Source: Vanessa cardui (lineage: Eukaryota; Arthropoda; Insecta; Lepidoptera; Nymphalidae). Taken from it: a DNA stretch of 64,000 nucleotides. The notes under the pieces are model-generated. The model worked only from the letters and a program-made list of their open reading frames with translations, made no database searches and was not told the origin of the DNA. This document shows, piece after piece, positions 25,001 through 35,801 of this stretch. Position numbers and translations under genes: made by a program. Location of the stretch: the NCBI RefSeq assembly GCF_905220365.1, contig NC_061134.1:1503001-1567000 (forward strand), written 5' to 3'. Numbering within the stretch: position 1 is the stretch's first letter; the number at the start of each line of letters is the position of its first letter.

Positions 25001-28000
25001 ACTCAAAGAAATGGTTTGTGTTGTAATGATAATGGCCTTATGAAATACGAATTCTTCAATAAAATACACTAATGATAAATCAAATTAAACTAATAAGCCA
25101 ACTACACTCAAATCTTCTAATTAAATGATATTTCGAATATCTCCGTATGTATATTGTTTTATTTTTAAACATGTAAATAAATATGTTGGAGTTGTTAATT
25201 TTTCAATACAAAATGTGAAAATGTACTTATATCTTAATACAAAATTATACTCAATTATAAATTTGTAAGTAAACTTACAAGAGTATGAATATAATCTTTT
25301 CGAATGCAATATACGTATGATTAACGGAATTCTTGAACAAAAAATGCCTAAAAAAATTATAATCTCTTATTTTAAAGTGAAAAGCTACCACTTCACTTTT
25401 AAAGTTGGTACGAAGCGAGGTCACCTGCAATATAAAATAAGAGTACATAAACGAAATCGAGGAGATTACTAAATATTTAGGCTTAAATAAAACCGTTTTC
25501 GTTTTAAGTTATATTGTATTTATTAACTGTGATCATGATCTACATAAATAATGTGTAAACGTGTAATAGCGGTTTATCGAATCCGTATTCCATACAACGA
25601 AAGCGGCAAAACACTTGTAGAACTATGAAACTGTTTCATTATGTATGATGTTGAATTAATTGTGAGAAATGTTTTGATTTTTCATAGGATTTTGGTCCGG
25701 AACTATATTTTTTTTTAGACTTATAATAAAAGTGCATCTCCAAACGATTTTTCTTTCATAAACGTTCGGGAGAATGTGTTTTAATATTTCGTCCTCGCGA
25801 AAAATAGTTCTGTATACTAGAAAACCTTTAACGACTAAAGACTACTAAAACTACTGAGTATCAGAGGTTATAAAAAAAACGAAAGAATGGTTTCCAGCGT
25901 TGTGTGGCTTCCCAAAGCATTTTAAGTACCGTTATTTTTGTTGGAATAAACACCAGTTTCATTTTTATATATTTCTGTGTACCGTTTCTTTAAAATATGA
26001 TTTAACCTATTCATTATTTCAAATCTTTTATATACTGTACCATGTACCGGCGTGGCATAGAGAAAAATTTAATTATGTAAACAGCGAGGGGTTGCCTCTC
26101 GGAAAGTTTTCAGTTCGTATTTGAATACAACCCAAAGCGTGCCTATTCAACGACACGTCGTCTGCATAATACCAACGTTAGAAGTGAATTCAACGCTGTG
26201 TAATTTTACTTTTAATTTGATTTGCTTCATGATAAAACCTAGGTCACACACATCAAGGAAACTTTGCCGAAATGTACATTTTTATTCATCTCAAGACTTA
26301 ATAAATATTCCACAAAAGCACGTAATTTAATATTGTCTGATCATTTGTTTTTCTGTCGACATCAAAACCAAATATTTGCCTCGTGTTAGGTTTCTATAAG
26401 TGGAACTTATTCAGAAGCGTAGCGTGCCTTGGCGGGGCCCCGTATAAAAATTTGTTTGGGGGCCCTTAGGAAGGGTAAAGATTTCTCACAAAAAAATGCA
26501 TAAAATTAATAGAAATATTTATTCATCATAATTATCTGTCTGTAACTTTTTCCAAAATATTTATAAACAATTGAAATTAAATACTTACCCACTCTCCTTG
26601 CTTTTTTTTTGGCAAATAAAAATTTTATGAAACTTTGACGAGATGTCCGAAGGTAAAAGTCAGCAGCATTAATTCGAACAATTCCTCGGAACATTCCCAG
26701 TGAAAAAAGAATCAAGCAGGTCTGAAAAGGCTTGATAGTCTATAATTCGAGCAAATGGAAGGAGCTGGTAATGGGGAGCATCCGCCCAGAGGTGAGAACA
26801 GTAATCCATGTGGGGTCGACTTTGCGTCTTGTACAGGCGATGGGCCGACGTGAAATCCTGTCTTGACTTGCTAAGGACACCGAGATTTTTTGAAGCCAAT
26901 TTGGCTTTGCCTTCCAGTTGACCGCGGACTGACCGAAACAGGCTTGAATTATCCACGTCAAGTATTCTGATACTAGCTGTGGCGGCTATAGGAAACTTCT
27001 GAAATCGTGGAGATACGACAAATGGTAATTTTTTTAGCAGTAAACGCGCAAACTTTCTTCTTTTTGGGGTTGAATGGAAGTTTAGCCGAAGGTCCGTAGC
27101 TACTAAGTGAACCGGTGAAGGCAGGGAGCTACTTCCCCGCCATCAGATATGTTAATAGAGTAATAAAGCAATCATATATGGACTAAGATTAGCCGGCCCC
27201 AGTCCGAGAATTTGTATAATGAAGACTCGATTTCACACACAAGTTTGTTCCGGTTTTCTCCAGCCGGTGGCCGGTGTCTCATACACCGGCCACCTACGGT
27301 GTCTACGGCACTCTCATCTTCATAGCAATGAATGTTACAGTAGTCATTGATATGTAGAAGAATCCGAGTGGGTGATAGACCGCAACCTTGTGGAACATCA
27401 GCATTAACGAATTATAAATCAGAGCATTCACCATGTATAACGAATTTAATGCTCCGATCGGCCAAAAAGCTTAATATCCCGGAACCCCGTTGAAATTATG
27501 CGCTAATGTCCCCTCCTTGCTCTCAACTGCTTCTGGCCATCTATGAGTAAGGTAATCTAGAAGATCATCGGCTGAACGCCCCCGACGAAAATGAGAACAA
27601 GAAGGTGATGGCTATAGGGCTATAATTAATCGGACGGGTCTGGGCAGTTGGCCTTTTTAGGGATCGGATGCACCAAAGGAGTCTTCCAGGAGTTACTCAA
27701 TAAAACATACAGGGTTATTGCTAATTCGACGTATTTTCGTTAGGAGGTGATAGGGGTGACTATTTGCAATGTTTTAAACTCCCATATGCATCATCCAAAA
27801 GTGAACCGTTTTTGAGTTATCATGTTTTTTAGTTTTTTTTCAAAATTTGTCAAAAATGCAACTTCAAATATTTATTTTAAAAAAGTATCATTTAAATCAA
27901 CTTTTGTCTTCTGATTTATAAAAGAAATTAAACACTGGAAAATTACCAGTATTTAAACAATAATTATCGGTCCAAATTTAAAAATGCGGGCTGGAAAAAG

Positions 28001-31000
28001 GATTTTTTTGTATTGCTTTTTTCCTCAAAAATACCTTAAAAACAAAAAACTAAAAAAAACATCCAATGAAAATAAAATACTAACTTATTTAACTTGCTTA
28101 ATAGAAATTAAATATTAAAATAAAATTTAGAAACAAACAGTTCAATAGCTAAGTTATAAGTAAGACATTTTGTAATATAGCCTAAATAAAGTATTAACAA
28201 GCGAATTCGAGAAACTCTTTGTAACAAAACACGGTACACACAGCATGTTCTACAGTGAATAATGCAGGATTCTATCCTTTCTATTATCCTCATGAAGAAG
28301 TCCCTGAAAGGCGAGTTATATATACGATAATCGCGACTTCTCTTGACTTAGCAAAAAAATTTCGGGGGGGGGGCGGGGTGAACCCCCAAAAACCTCTGCC
28401 GACGGCCATGGGTGCATAGCAGTGAATGTTCCCATTTATTTATAGCTGATGATGACTTTAGTTTTTCTAAAGTTTCTTTCTATGGACAATGAGTCTAATG
28501 AGAACTTTGCTTAGGCAGCAGAGCCCTCATTAGATATCGCTCGTCACCCGTCGCTCGCGCACAGTGTGTAGAGACCATTACGCGGGAATAAGAGAAATTG
28601 TTTTTTTTTTTCTTTGTCATTTGTGAAATAAAAAAAGAAGTTGGGAAGATTTAATAATTTTTGCTTACGCCAGTTGGGGGCCCCGTGGCCCGGGGGCCCC
28701 GTATAATTGATACGGCAGATACGGCGGTAGCTACGCCCCTGAACTTATTCCTATATAAACAGATAATTATTTCATACTAAATATAATCCAGTTGTGTATT
28801 AGGTATTACCGCTGATGCTTATTAAAATTACTAATTACATAATTGGAAATTAATTTAATGGTTTTTAAACCAGAAAATATGAGAAAGATCTTTCCATTTA
28901 AATAAACCTCTAGAATTCGATTGCACAAGTTTTAAATCAAATTCCAATATGTATATTGTAGAATTTTTACGATCAGATTTTGTACGAAACAAACAATGTT
29001 ATGAGTCAAGTCTTTAAAGGGAGACTTAGAAGAGAAGGGTTAGAGTTTATTCTACCACGTTGCTTTAGTTGTTTGAAATTAGACATATGAAGGTATACTC
29101 ATGATGATTTCCTTTACTTCCGAACATGAGATTAATAATAAACACAAATGAAGCACGTGAAAATTCAGTAGTGCTTGCTTGGGCTTGAATCCGCAATCAT
29201 CGGTTAATAAGCCATCTCGGCTTAACAATGTTATAGATTACTAGCTGTGTCCCTGACTTCTTGCACGTTTGAATTTAAATAAGAGTTATTGCTGTAGCTT
29301 AAACTACTCCTTATTACATATCTGTACGGAGATTATTCGAACAGACATATAAAAATTGAAGAAATAAAGTTATTTTGGTATATGTACCGTATATGCAATT
29401 TGTAAAAAGCAGTTGTTTTAGCGTATGTGTGCATACGCTCCAATTTCACTATACGTATAGATTAACATTCAATAACAATACATGATAAATGTTTGTACAG
29501 GTCGTCGGTGCTGCGCACTGCATCAAGTCCCTCTTCTCACAACCGCTGGCCATCACGTTGCAGAGCGGTAAATTTATTATCAGGGAATATGGCAGGTATA
29601 TTCTGGTAAGTAACATTTAGACATCTATAAAAATTCTCGAACAAGTATATTGTATAAAAAAAAATTGTTTTTTTTTTTCGCTTTCGTAAGTTTATAAAAT
29701 ACAGAATTAGGACAATTAATGCAGACACACGAACACGTCGCGGAATCAAGGGAAATAAATGGAATAAATTTTATCAAGTTTTAAATATATAATCCCGTGT
29801 AATTTTACTGTAGAAACTTTTAAAGATTTTTGTGGGGAAGAAACCATTAACTCTGCAGACATGCTCTGCAAATACAATGCTTAAACCTATCCCTACCTGT
29901 GTATCACATGAATTCGTGTTTATTGTTTGAATCATTAATTCTGTTTTGTCCAAAAATGTCGTATATTTGGACAAAACAGAATTAATAGTTTTAACTTACT
30001 TATTTTATATATATTTGGTTTTTAAAATATTTTTGATTGGCTAAATCGTACGGACGAAAGTGTTTAATTGTTGTACTTCAATATGTACTGGTATTGTGTT
30101 TAGGCAATAGGTAGTGATCGAAACATTCCCGACTGGGTGCTGAAGAACCGAGCGAGTCTTCTGACATCTATGATCAAAGTATATCATGGCGACCTTCAAG
30201 CTCTAGCAGCCAGTATGGAGGATCAAAAGAGACTGGCTGAGAAACTCTACCAAATCTTTGAGACATATCTACCAGTGCTCCAATTCGGTTGTCATATATT
30301 CCAACGAGTGCCAATGCTGAGTCTTCCGAAGGTAAAGAAAACCTAATTATATTAATTTTAATTTACTAAAACATACATTATTTTTAATAGGATTTGTATT
30401 ATCAACTTGCTTTTTTACACATGATCCTTAGTGAAAGCCTACATGAATAGAGAAAGCCTTACAAATATCTAATTGTTTAGCAGTACAATGACTTTTCCCA
30501 AGTATTGCATAATAGTTAAACATGCAAAAACAGATTGTCTGATTATAGGGAAGCAACATCTTTGAAATTATCTTTATCATATTCCATACGGTACTTTGCT
30601 ATATTCTAGTTTGTTATTTTCAATTTATTCAATAGGCATAATATCAAATATAAACAGACCATTTAAGTGTTTATTTACGTTGATATTCCTTATCGATGTT
30701 GATTAAATGAAGATGTACCGAAACATATATTTAATAGCACTGACAATTATTTATTTTTCGATAAAACCACTACAAATCAGCGACATTTTCGAATACAAGT
30801 ATGAAAACACCGATAAGTTTGTAGGACGTATCGATTGTCACGTAAAATAGGATTAAGGATTACGTTACCAACTTACGGCTATCAACACAACCGGATATAT
30901 TACACCGACCACAAATCTGAGCTTATGACATTAAAACTTAATTATATATCTCAATACAGTTGATAAAAATCAATAAAAACCATATCTATCTAATGGCCGT

Positions 31001-34000
31001 CCATTTAAGTTTGTGAGACTTAATTAGCTAGACTTGTTCTGAGATTCACATAAAATGCATATTCTTATATTGATTTCAATATTCAGAAAGCTGTTTATTA
31101 AAGGGCAAACGGTCTCATCTTTTAATTAACGCAGCCGATATCAAACGATATTTATGTTTTAAAAGAGGGCTTACTATACATTCTGCAGTGTTAAAGATTT
31201 TTTGAGAAAATTTGTAACAACTTTGGTACAAGATACAAATTCTACCGATAAAAAGACACCGATTTTAACTGGATTCTAGGAAATGTTTAGTTGAAAAAGT
31301 AAATAATAATGTTAGAGGTCGCGTCGGATTGCCGTCACTTGGATTATTATGAGAGAGGAATAAAGAGTACCCTTGTAATTGCATGAATGCATTAAAGTAT
31401 ATCCTCCATTTGGATAGAAATTATATGATACATATCAGTGGTATTGCGGCCATGGTCATGAAAACCTCAGTCACAAAATAATATATCGTTTGCTCCAGAG
31501 TGCCACGTCAATTTATATGGAATCGATGCAAATACTAGAACATTGTCGACGCAGTAAAGGAGTATTAGGAGGTGTCATACTTTACAATAACAAGTAAGAT
31601 TTCTTTTGAAATAAAACTAAGATCGTCGTTATTAATTACAATACGTATGGTTCGATTTAAAATATTTGAAGTTGTTTTTAAACAAAAGTATTTTTATATT
31701 TTCAGAATAATTTCGACACAATTGCCACCAAGTTTGACGTCGTATTTAACTGTTGTAGACCCATACCGAATAAAATCTCCAGCTGAAAGCCTGGAAACAC
31801 AGATACCTTTGCCATTGGGTGCTCAATTATTAGTTGTCTATGTGGGAAAAAAAACTTACAACAGTCTAAAATCCCAAACTGATAAATTGCAGGAATTTTT
31901 CCAAAAGGGAGAAGAAGTTATAGCAAAATATAAAAAGGTAATAAATTTAAAAACGTCTGTCGCTAAATTACTAATATTGTATGAATTTTATATCGATTTA
32001 AAAATACATATATTTTAGGCACAAGAAGCAGAACGTGATAAGTCGCGCGACTACCCTACATCGGGTATGAAAAGGGACAAATCATTACTCTTCACTGCCG
32101 TTCCCGAAGAAGACCAGTCAATGATATCACCTCCAAACAAGGAAGAAAATACTGGTGTGGAAAGGAAACCTAGTATGCCTGACGTTGTACCTTTCACAAA
32201 TAAGCCAAGACCACGGCCGAACAAATTGTCCTTAAGTTTTAAAACGCAAAAATCATTAGATGAAGATGCGAAAGAAGACGAAAAAGTATTTACTGGCCAG
32301 ACCAGTGTCTGTTCAACACCTATGGTCGAATATAAACGCTTGCACGGCAACGTGCTATCCATATGTCAAAATCCCGATAACGAAGATAATTCAAATCTCG
32401 AACCAGATGTCCTTAAAAACGGAGATAATTGTACGACCGTCGTTGGCGACGAAAAACGTGATACTAAGGCAGTTTTAGATACGAATTACATCGGCGAACA
32501 TTTCATCAATAAACCAGAGCCGATACGCAGACTCGCAAGTGTCACAGATCTGCAAGAGACATTTAAGAAGCTCTCCTCGAGAACGTCTTCTAAATTTAAA
32601 CTAAAAAATTCCAAAGTAGACGATACCTCTAGTCCGTCGCCTGAACACAAGTGTCAAAATACAATGACTATTAACGATCCCCTATTTCCAGTATTTAGGA
32701 ATGATGGTGTCGCTATATCAGAATCTCTTTTTAACCAATATCTTGAACAGTATTATTCAGGAATCAAACAAAAGTCGAAAGAAGAAAATATGTTCAATTT
32801 TAATTTGAAACTGTGTGAACTGGACAAATTTAAAGATTTCGACTCTGAGCTGATGAAATCACCGCAGCGAACGCCTAAAAAAGTTGCCAAAGAGTCAACA
32901 AAAACTTTACAATCAGATCAATCAAAACGAAAGTCTCTTTCATTGCCCTTAAAATCGTTATCAGAAAATACAGATCCGCAAACTGGTTCAGATTCCGATG
33001 CGATAAATTTGAAGAAGAAATTATCGGGTGTTCAGTTGACGCCTCTTATGGAGAAATTAAGCCATTTAGCATTTTCGGACAAATCCAGTGGATACAGTAG
33101 TAGAGTTATGACCCCTTTAGAATTAAGAGAATTTATTACTCCGGCTTTAGAAAAACAAGTAACATTTTCTGGGAGGTAAGATACTAAAAAATATGTAAAT
33201 AAATTTGCACGAAATCAAGTTGCATAAAATTATATTATTAAACAAGCGATATAATTTTTTTTTTTTTGTATTAGTAGTTGATATTTAGATACAAAACTTT
33301 ATAGAGACCTTTTTTATATCTTAAGATTTCAAATAGTTGGTTGATTGATTACAAGAATTATATTAATTATACATATTTGCCCTTCAGAACAAAAGAACAT
33401 CCTCAAGATGATAGTGACGAATCGGATGCAGAATCAGATTGTGACATAGAGTTGTTACCGTCATATAGCGAGAATGCTGTCAAATGCGCTCTTTTTGTAA
33501 GCGGCTTACACAATATGGCGTTGTTAGCATTGCTCGATATGGAAGCGGCGAATGATGCTGATACTATCAATTCTTTGGTAAAGTAGTATGACACTAATAT
33601 GTTATCTCTTATGTTATAACACGTATATAACTTATTTTTTTATTTAAAATTTAAAAAACTCGTATACTAAACAAAGTTCAAAATAAACATGACATGACAG
33701 TATTGGTCAATTGTAGAAACTTTTCTTTAAAATATTGCTCTTATTGAGTATTGTCTATTTTTCATCGTCTTCATATATATTGTCTTCGTATATTTCATTT
33801 ACTTTTACTATAAAATGTCTTACGGTATTATGATTTCGGATAACGCAGGCTTTATCCATAACATGCTGCAGAAAACAGCCCTTTTCTTTTCGCGCAATCT
33901 GTACGTACCCTAGGAGCTAAAGAATCATTGGGGCATACAACAACAACAGCCTGTAAATTCCTACTGCTGGGCTAAAGGCCTCCTCTCCCTTTGAGGAGAA

Positions 34001-35303
34001 GGCTTGGAACATATTCCACCACGCTGTTCCAATGCGGGTTGGTGGAATACACATGTGGCAGAATATCTATGAAATTTGTCACATACAGGTTTCCTGATTC
34101 GATGTTTTCCTTCACCGCTGAGCACGAGATGAATTATAAAGACAAATTAAGCACATGAATCAGCGGTACTTGCCTGGGTTTGAACCCGCAATCATCGGTT
34201 AAGATGCAAGCGTTCTAACCAATGGGCCATCTCGACTCATTGGGGCATAAATTGAGAAAATGTACTCTTAACACACAAGTATTAGTGGATACTTTGAAGT
34301 CATTAATCAGTAATCTGGTTTCTTAAGTTTCGACTGTCATGTTGCTGTTGTATATTTTGTGTTATTTCTAGTCCTTTCTTTAATTATAAACTAGCTTTTG
34401 TTCCGGTTTGGCTATATCCAGAACCTGTAATAGCTGCATCGAACTAATCTCAGTCTTTTAAAACTCTATATATAACATAACTGCTCCTACACGGTTGGGC
34501 CAAAATCAACATATTTTTGTGATTTTGAATGGTTTTGGTTTAGTTTGGAGAAAAGGGGCGCTGCGTTCAGGAAGCAAATAAAACTTTATAAGATAAACGT
34601 TAACGGCTTTTATTTTTATCAAATATCGGTGTATGAAAAAAAATACCCTTTTCTTTGGGTATGAAATAAAGGGTTTCGAATTTTTGTTGTCAGCAGCCTT
34701 GTATGCAATCATGAAAACAGCGAAATCAGCAACTAACCTAAACGAGCAATGAGACCGATTCTTCCCGTTAATATAGTGCAAAGTATAATATTCTATACTA
34801 TTCCATATTTCAGTGGGAGACATCATTGAACGCATTAGGTCCAATCGAACAAAAGTGCATGGAACCGTTGGCAACAGAAACAGACACTTCGGACTACAGC
34901 TACCTCGTACTGGACCCCGACTGGGGCACGGTAAAGAAGGGCGGACCCTGGGCCGCGCTCGATATCGCAACCATGGGTTTCATACACAACGAATTTGAGG
35001 AACGACCCGATTTAACTGAATTCATTTTACGGTAAAGCTCTCTGAAATTTATTTCGGTCACTAGTATAATTTCGAAATTAAACAATTTTATTTATCTTTC
35101 ACCAATCTTATCGAGTTATTTTTTCTCACTTCAGGAGCGAAGACAGTGTGGTACTGGGCGCGTCGTGCGGCAAGGCGCAAATATACTACCAGGAGAAGGG
35201 CGTGCGCCAGGCGGGCCCGCCCGCGCCGTCCGACGTGCTGGCCACGGCGCCGCTGCGCGCGCGCCGCCGCCTGCACCGCGACCACTCCGCGCTGCTACTC
35301 TAG
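22089..35303 (+). CDS. HPS4: HPS4 homologue (BLOC-3 subunit), 10 coding exons, 843 aa
   Basis: Spliced coding sequence: 22089-22096, 23342-23471, 29501-29605, 30104-30331, 31499-31593, 31706-31937, 32019-33175, 33388-33577, 34814-35031, 35135-35303 (stop TAG). Every junction has AG/GT and preserves frame. In known animals HPS4 pairs with HPS1 as BLOC-3, an exchange factor for Rab32/38-type GTPases in lysosome-related organelle (pigment granule) biogenesis. Visible support: an N-terminal longin-like block (residues 5-150, VFVYDTQCC... then SGKFIIREYGRYIL), the HPS4-diagnostic STQLPPSL at about 192-199, a long polar Ser/Lys/Asp-rich presumably disordered middle (about 267-690), and a C-terminal third-longin block (ENAVKCALFVSGLH ... 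HNEFEERPDLTEF ... IYYQEKG). It is somewhat longer than I recall for human HPS4 (about 700 aa), the excess lying in the middle. The start ATG is in a good context (CCAAGATGG) and uses an 8-nt first coding exon. CCZ1 and INTU share the fold, but STQLPPSL favours HPS4. Confidence 0.9.
23342..23471 (+). CDS. HPS4: HPS4 coding exon 2
   Basis: Acceptor tttgtag, donor gtttgt, ends in phase 0. Encodes residues 3-46, the first strand and helix of the N-terminal longin-like domain (VFVYDTQCC, then AEAVLYFHPGWVSDTQRLAL). The reverse-strand open frame over this exon is a shadow. Confidence 0.9.
23760..23875 (+). mobile_element. SINE family A fragment (3' half)
   Basis: CCGCATTGTAACAGTGTGGT, GGAATATGTTACAAATCTTC and CAGTGGGTTGATTTACAGG match the 3' half of the copy at 51395-51696, diverged. 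Confidence 0.75.
24395..24775 (+). mobile_element. LINE 3' end (Jockey-like), copy 3
   Basis: Starts AAGTTTCCGATTTCGTAAAG; shares the truncated ORF2 end and 3' UTR of the 20040 copy, more diverged, lacking part of the 3' UTR. Ends in TTTTGATTTTG. Confidence 0.75.
26720..27690 (-). mobile_element. LINE reverse-transcriptase relic (Jockey/CR1-like), degraded
   Basis: On the minus strand, broken frames read VPQGCGLSPT...HINDYCN.HCYEDES (RT YxDD region with the first D lost) and SVRGQLEGKAKLASKNLGVL ... RPHMDYCSHLWADAPHYQLL, the usual post-RT region. Several stops and frame breaks. Contains a 12-bp-arm hairpin at 27266-27294. Confidence 0.75.
27708..28190 (+). mobile_element. TACAGGGTTATTG element, copy 1 (right end lost)
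   Basis: Homologous to 51924-52584: shares TACAGGGTTATTG, CCAAAAGTGAACC, GAGTTATCATGTTTTTTAG, AATTATCGGTCCAAA and CAGTTCAATAGCTAAGTTAT. Homology fades after about 28165, so the right TIR is missing or replaced. Confidence 0.7.
29085..29225 (-). mobile_element. SINE family A fragment (5' half), reverse
   Basis: GAATCCGCAATCATCGGTTA and GCCATCTCGGCTTA are the box B/box A end of family A in reverse orientation, diverged. Confidence 0.75.
29501..29605 (+). CDS. HPS4: HPS4 coding exon 3
   Basis: Acceptor tttgtacag, donor gtaagt, 35 codons in phase 0. Encodes VVGAAHCIKSLF and GKFIIREYGRYIL, aligning with the first-longin block of HPS4 (human: IAGVVRCVSD ... KFAIKVDGDYLW). Confidence 0.9.
30104..30331 (+). 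CDS. HPS4: HPS4 coding exon 4
   Basis: Acceptor tgtgtttag, donor gtaaag, 76 codons in phase 0. Encodes residues 82-157, a largely helical segment (WVLKNRASLLTSMIKVYHGD ... KLYQIFETYLPVLQF) closing the first longin-like domain. Confidence 0.92.
30332..31498 (+). other. HPS4 intron 4 (1.2 kb)
   Basis: AT-rich, with no repeat recognised and no extra coding frame needed. Confidence 0.8.
31499..31593 (+). CDS. HPS4: HPS4 coding exon 5
   Basis: Acceptor tgctccag, donor gtaaga, 95 nt ending in phase 2. Encodes SATSIYMESMQILEHCRRSK then GVLGGVILYNN. It was found because exons 4 and 6 do not join in frame without it; with it the frame is continuous and matches the HPS4 block before STQLPPSL. Confidence 0.88.
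31706..31937 (+). CDS. HPS4: HPS4 coding exon 6
   Basis: Acceptor ttttcag, donor gtaata. Encodes IISTQLPPSLTSYLTVVDPY, the most diagnostic HPS4 segment, then PLGAQLLVVYVGKKTYNSL and a helix (DKLQEFFQKGEEVIAKYKK). Confidence 0.93.
32019..33175 (+). CDS. HPS4: HPS4 coding exon 7 (large, disordered)
   Basis: Acceptor atattttag, donor gtaaga (overlapping an in-frame TAA that would otherwise end the frame), 1157 nt ending in phase 2. Residues 267-651 are polar and Ser/Thr/Lys/Asp rich, with many SP/TP dipeptides and few hydrophobic runs. Presumed flexible linker between longin domains. Conserved-looking short segments include PLFPVFRNDGVAISESLFNQ and GVQLTPLMEKLSHLAFSDKS. Confidence 0.9.
33388..33577 (+). 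CDS. HPS4: HPS4 coding exon 8
   Basis: Acceptor tgcccttcag, donor gtaaag. Begins with an acidic run (DDSDESDAESDCDIE), then ENAVKCALFVSGLHNMALLA, the first strand and helix of the C-terminal longin-like domain. Confidence 0.9.
33938..34236 (-). mobile_element. tRNA-derived SINE family A in HPS4 intron 8
   Basis: 13-bp target duplication TCATTGGGGCATA at 33925-33937 and 34237-34249. On the minus strand it starts GAGTCGAGATGGCCCATTGG (box A region), has box B GGTTCAAACCC, and ends in TTACAGGCTGTTGTTGTTG. The whole element lies in an intron (33578-34813). Confidence 0.9.
34814..35031 (+). CDS. HPS4: HPS4 coding exon 9
   Basis: Acceptor catatttcag, donor gtaaag, 218 nt ending in phase 2. Encodes WETSLNALGPIEQKCMEPL and ALDIATMGFIHNEFEERPDL, matching the HPS4 C-terminal pattern (human HSEFAQLPALYEMTV). 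Confidence 0.92.
35135..35303 (+). CDS. HPS4: HPS4 coding exon 10 and stop
   Basis: Acceptor ctcacttcag, stop TAG at 35301-35303. Encodes SEDSVVLGASCGKAQIYYQE, then an Arg/Pro/Ala-rich tail. The tail is strikingly GC-rich compared with earlier exons. Confidence 0.9.
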
Positions 35304-35801
35304 GCACTCGTGGGACCGAACTCGACTGTTGACTCGGGCTACACCTCTCCGTAGGCTTCGTTTCTTAATACAAGAGACGAATTCGTCTATGGGTATATGA
35401 ATGGTAACGTGTGGAGCGTGATGTACTAAGGATACAATTCGGGGTGAGATATCTTCGTTGAGTGTAGTCGATGAAATAATTCACATTCCATAAAGATAAA
35501 ATGAGATTCAATTTTTTTTTAATTAATAATTTATAAAATTTATTTATTTTATAAAGGTTTCTATCTGCCGATACACAGCTCGTGTATCGGCAGATAGAAA
35601 CCTTAAACGTTTTATATATTTGAAAATTTTACGTTGTAATATTTACACATTGCGGAGTGTTTATATTTTTCTAAATTTGTTTTAAAAATTAATCTAAATA
35701 CATTACTCAAATTAAATAGAAAAAAAAAAATATACGTACGTAACGTTGAAAAAATAATTAGATTTTTTTTTAATTTTGTAGTAAATATCAAGTTTAATAA
35801 A
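35304..35801 (+). other. HPS4 3' UTR with perfect hairpin and polyA signal
   Basis: About 500 bases after the HPS4 stop. AATAAA at 35796-35801 is a reasonable polyadenylation signal. A perfect 23-bp inverted repeat with a 5-base loop lies at 35554-35604. The UTR extent is inferred. Confidence 0.5.
35554..35604. repeat. Perfect hairpin, 23-bp arms, 5-base loop
   Basis: Arms 35554-35576 and 35582-35604 are perfect reverse complements (outer end AAGGTTTCTATC), loop AGCTC. Surrounding DNA is AT-rich and not palindromic. No TIR/TSD structure seen. Confidence 0.95.

Larger units (their letters stand above)
26412..28741 (+). mobile_element. Composite hAT element (8-bp TSD AACTTATT)
   Basis: AACTTATT at 26404-26411 and 28742-28749. 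Left end CAGAAGCGTAGCG, right end GGTAGCTACGCCCCTG (inverted CAGGGGCGTAGC). Subterminal GGGGCCCCGTATAA repeats occur at both ends. 2,330 bases; the interior holds a reverse LINE reverse-transcriptase relic and a TACAGGG-type element, so it is either a composite or a host for nested insertions. No intact transposase was seen; a reverse frame at 26506-26715 is uncharacterised. Confidence 0.85.
23472..29500 (+). other. HPS4 intron 2 (6.0 kb), transposon-rich
   Basis: Largest intron in the window. Contains a SINE family A tail (about 23760-23875), a LINE tail (24395-24775), the composite hAT element (26412-28741) and a reverse SINE family A fragment (29085-29225). No additional exon is needed for frame. 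The open frame at 25900-26124 has no recognised features. Confidence 0.8.

Noticed and set aside
30332..31705. Direct joining of HPS4 exon 4 to the STQLPPSL exon
   Set aside because: Frame breaks. An extra 95-nt exon at 31499-31593 with good splice sites restores it and adds the expected family sequence.
32051..32362. Reverse 103-codon frame inside HPS4 exon 7
   Set aside because: Antisense shadow of the disordered coding exon.
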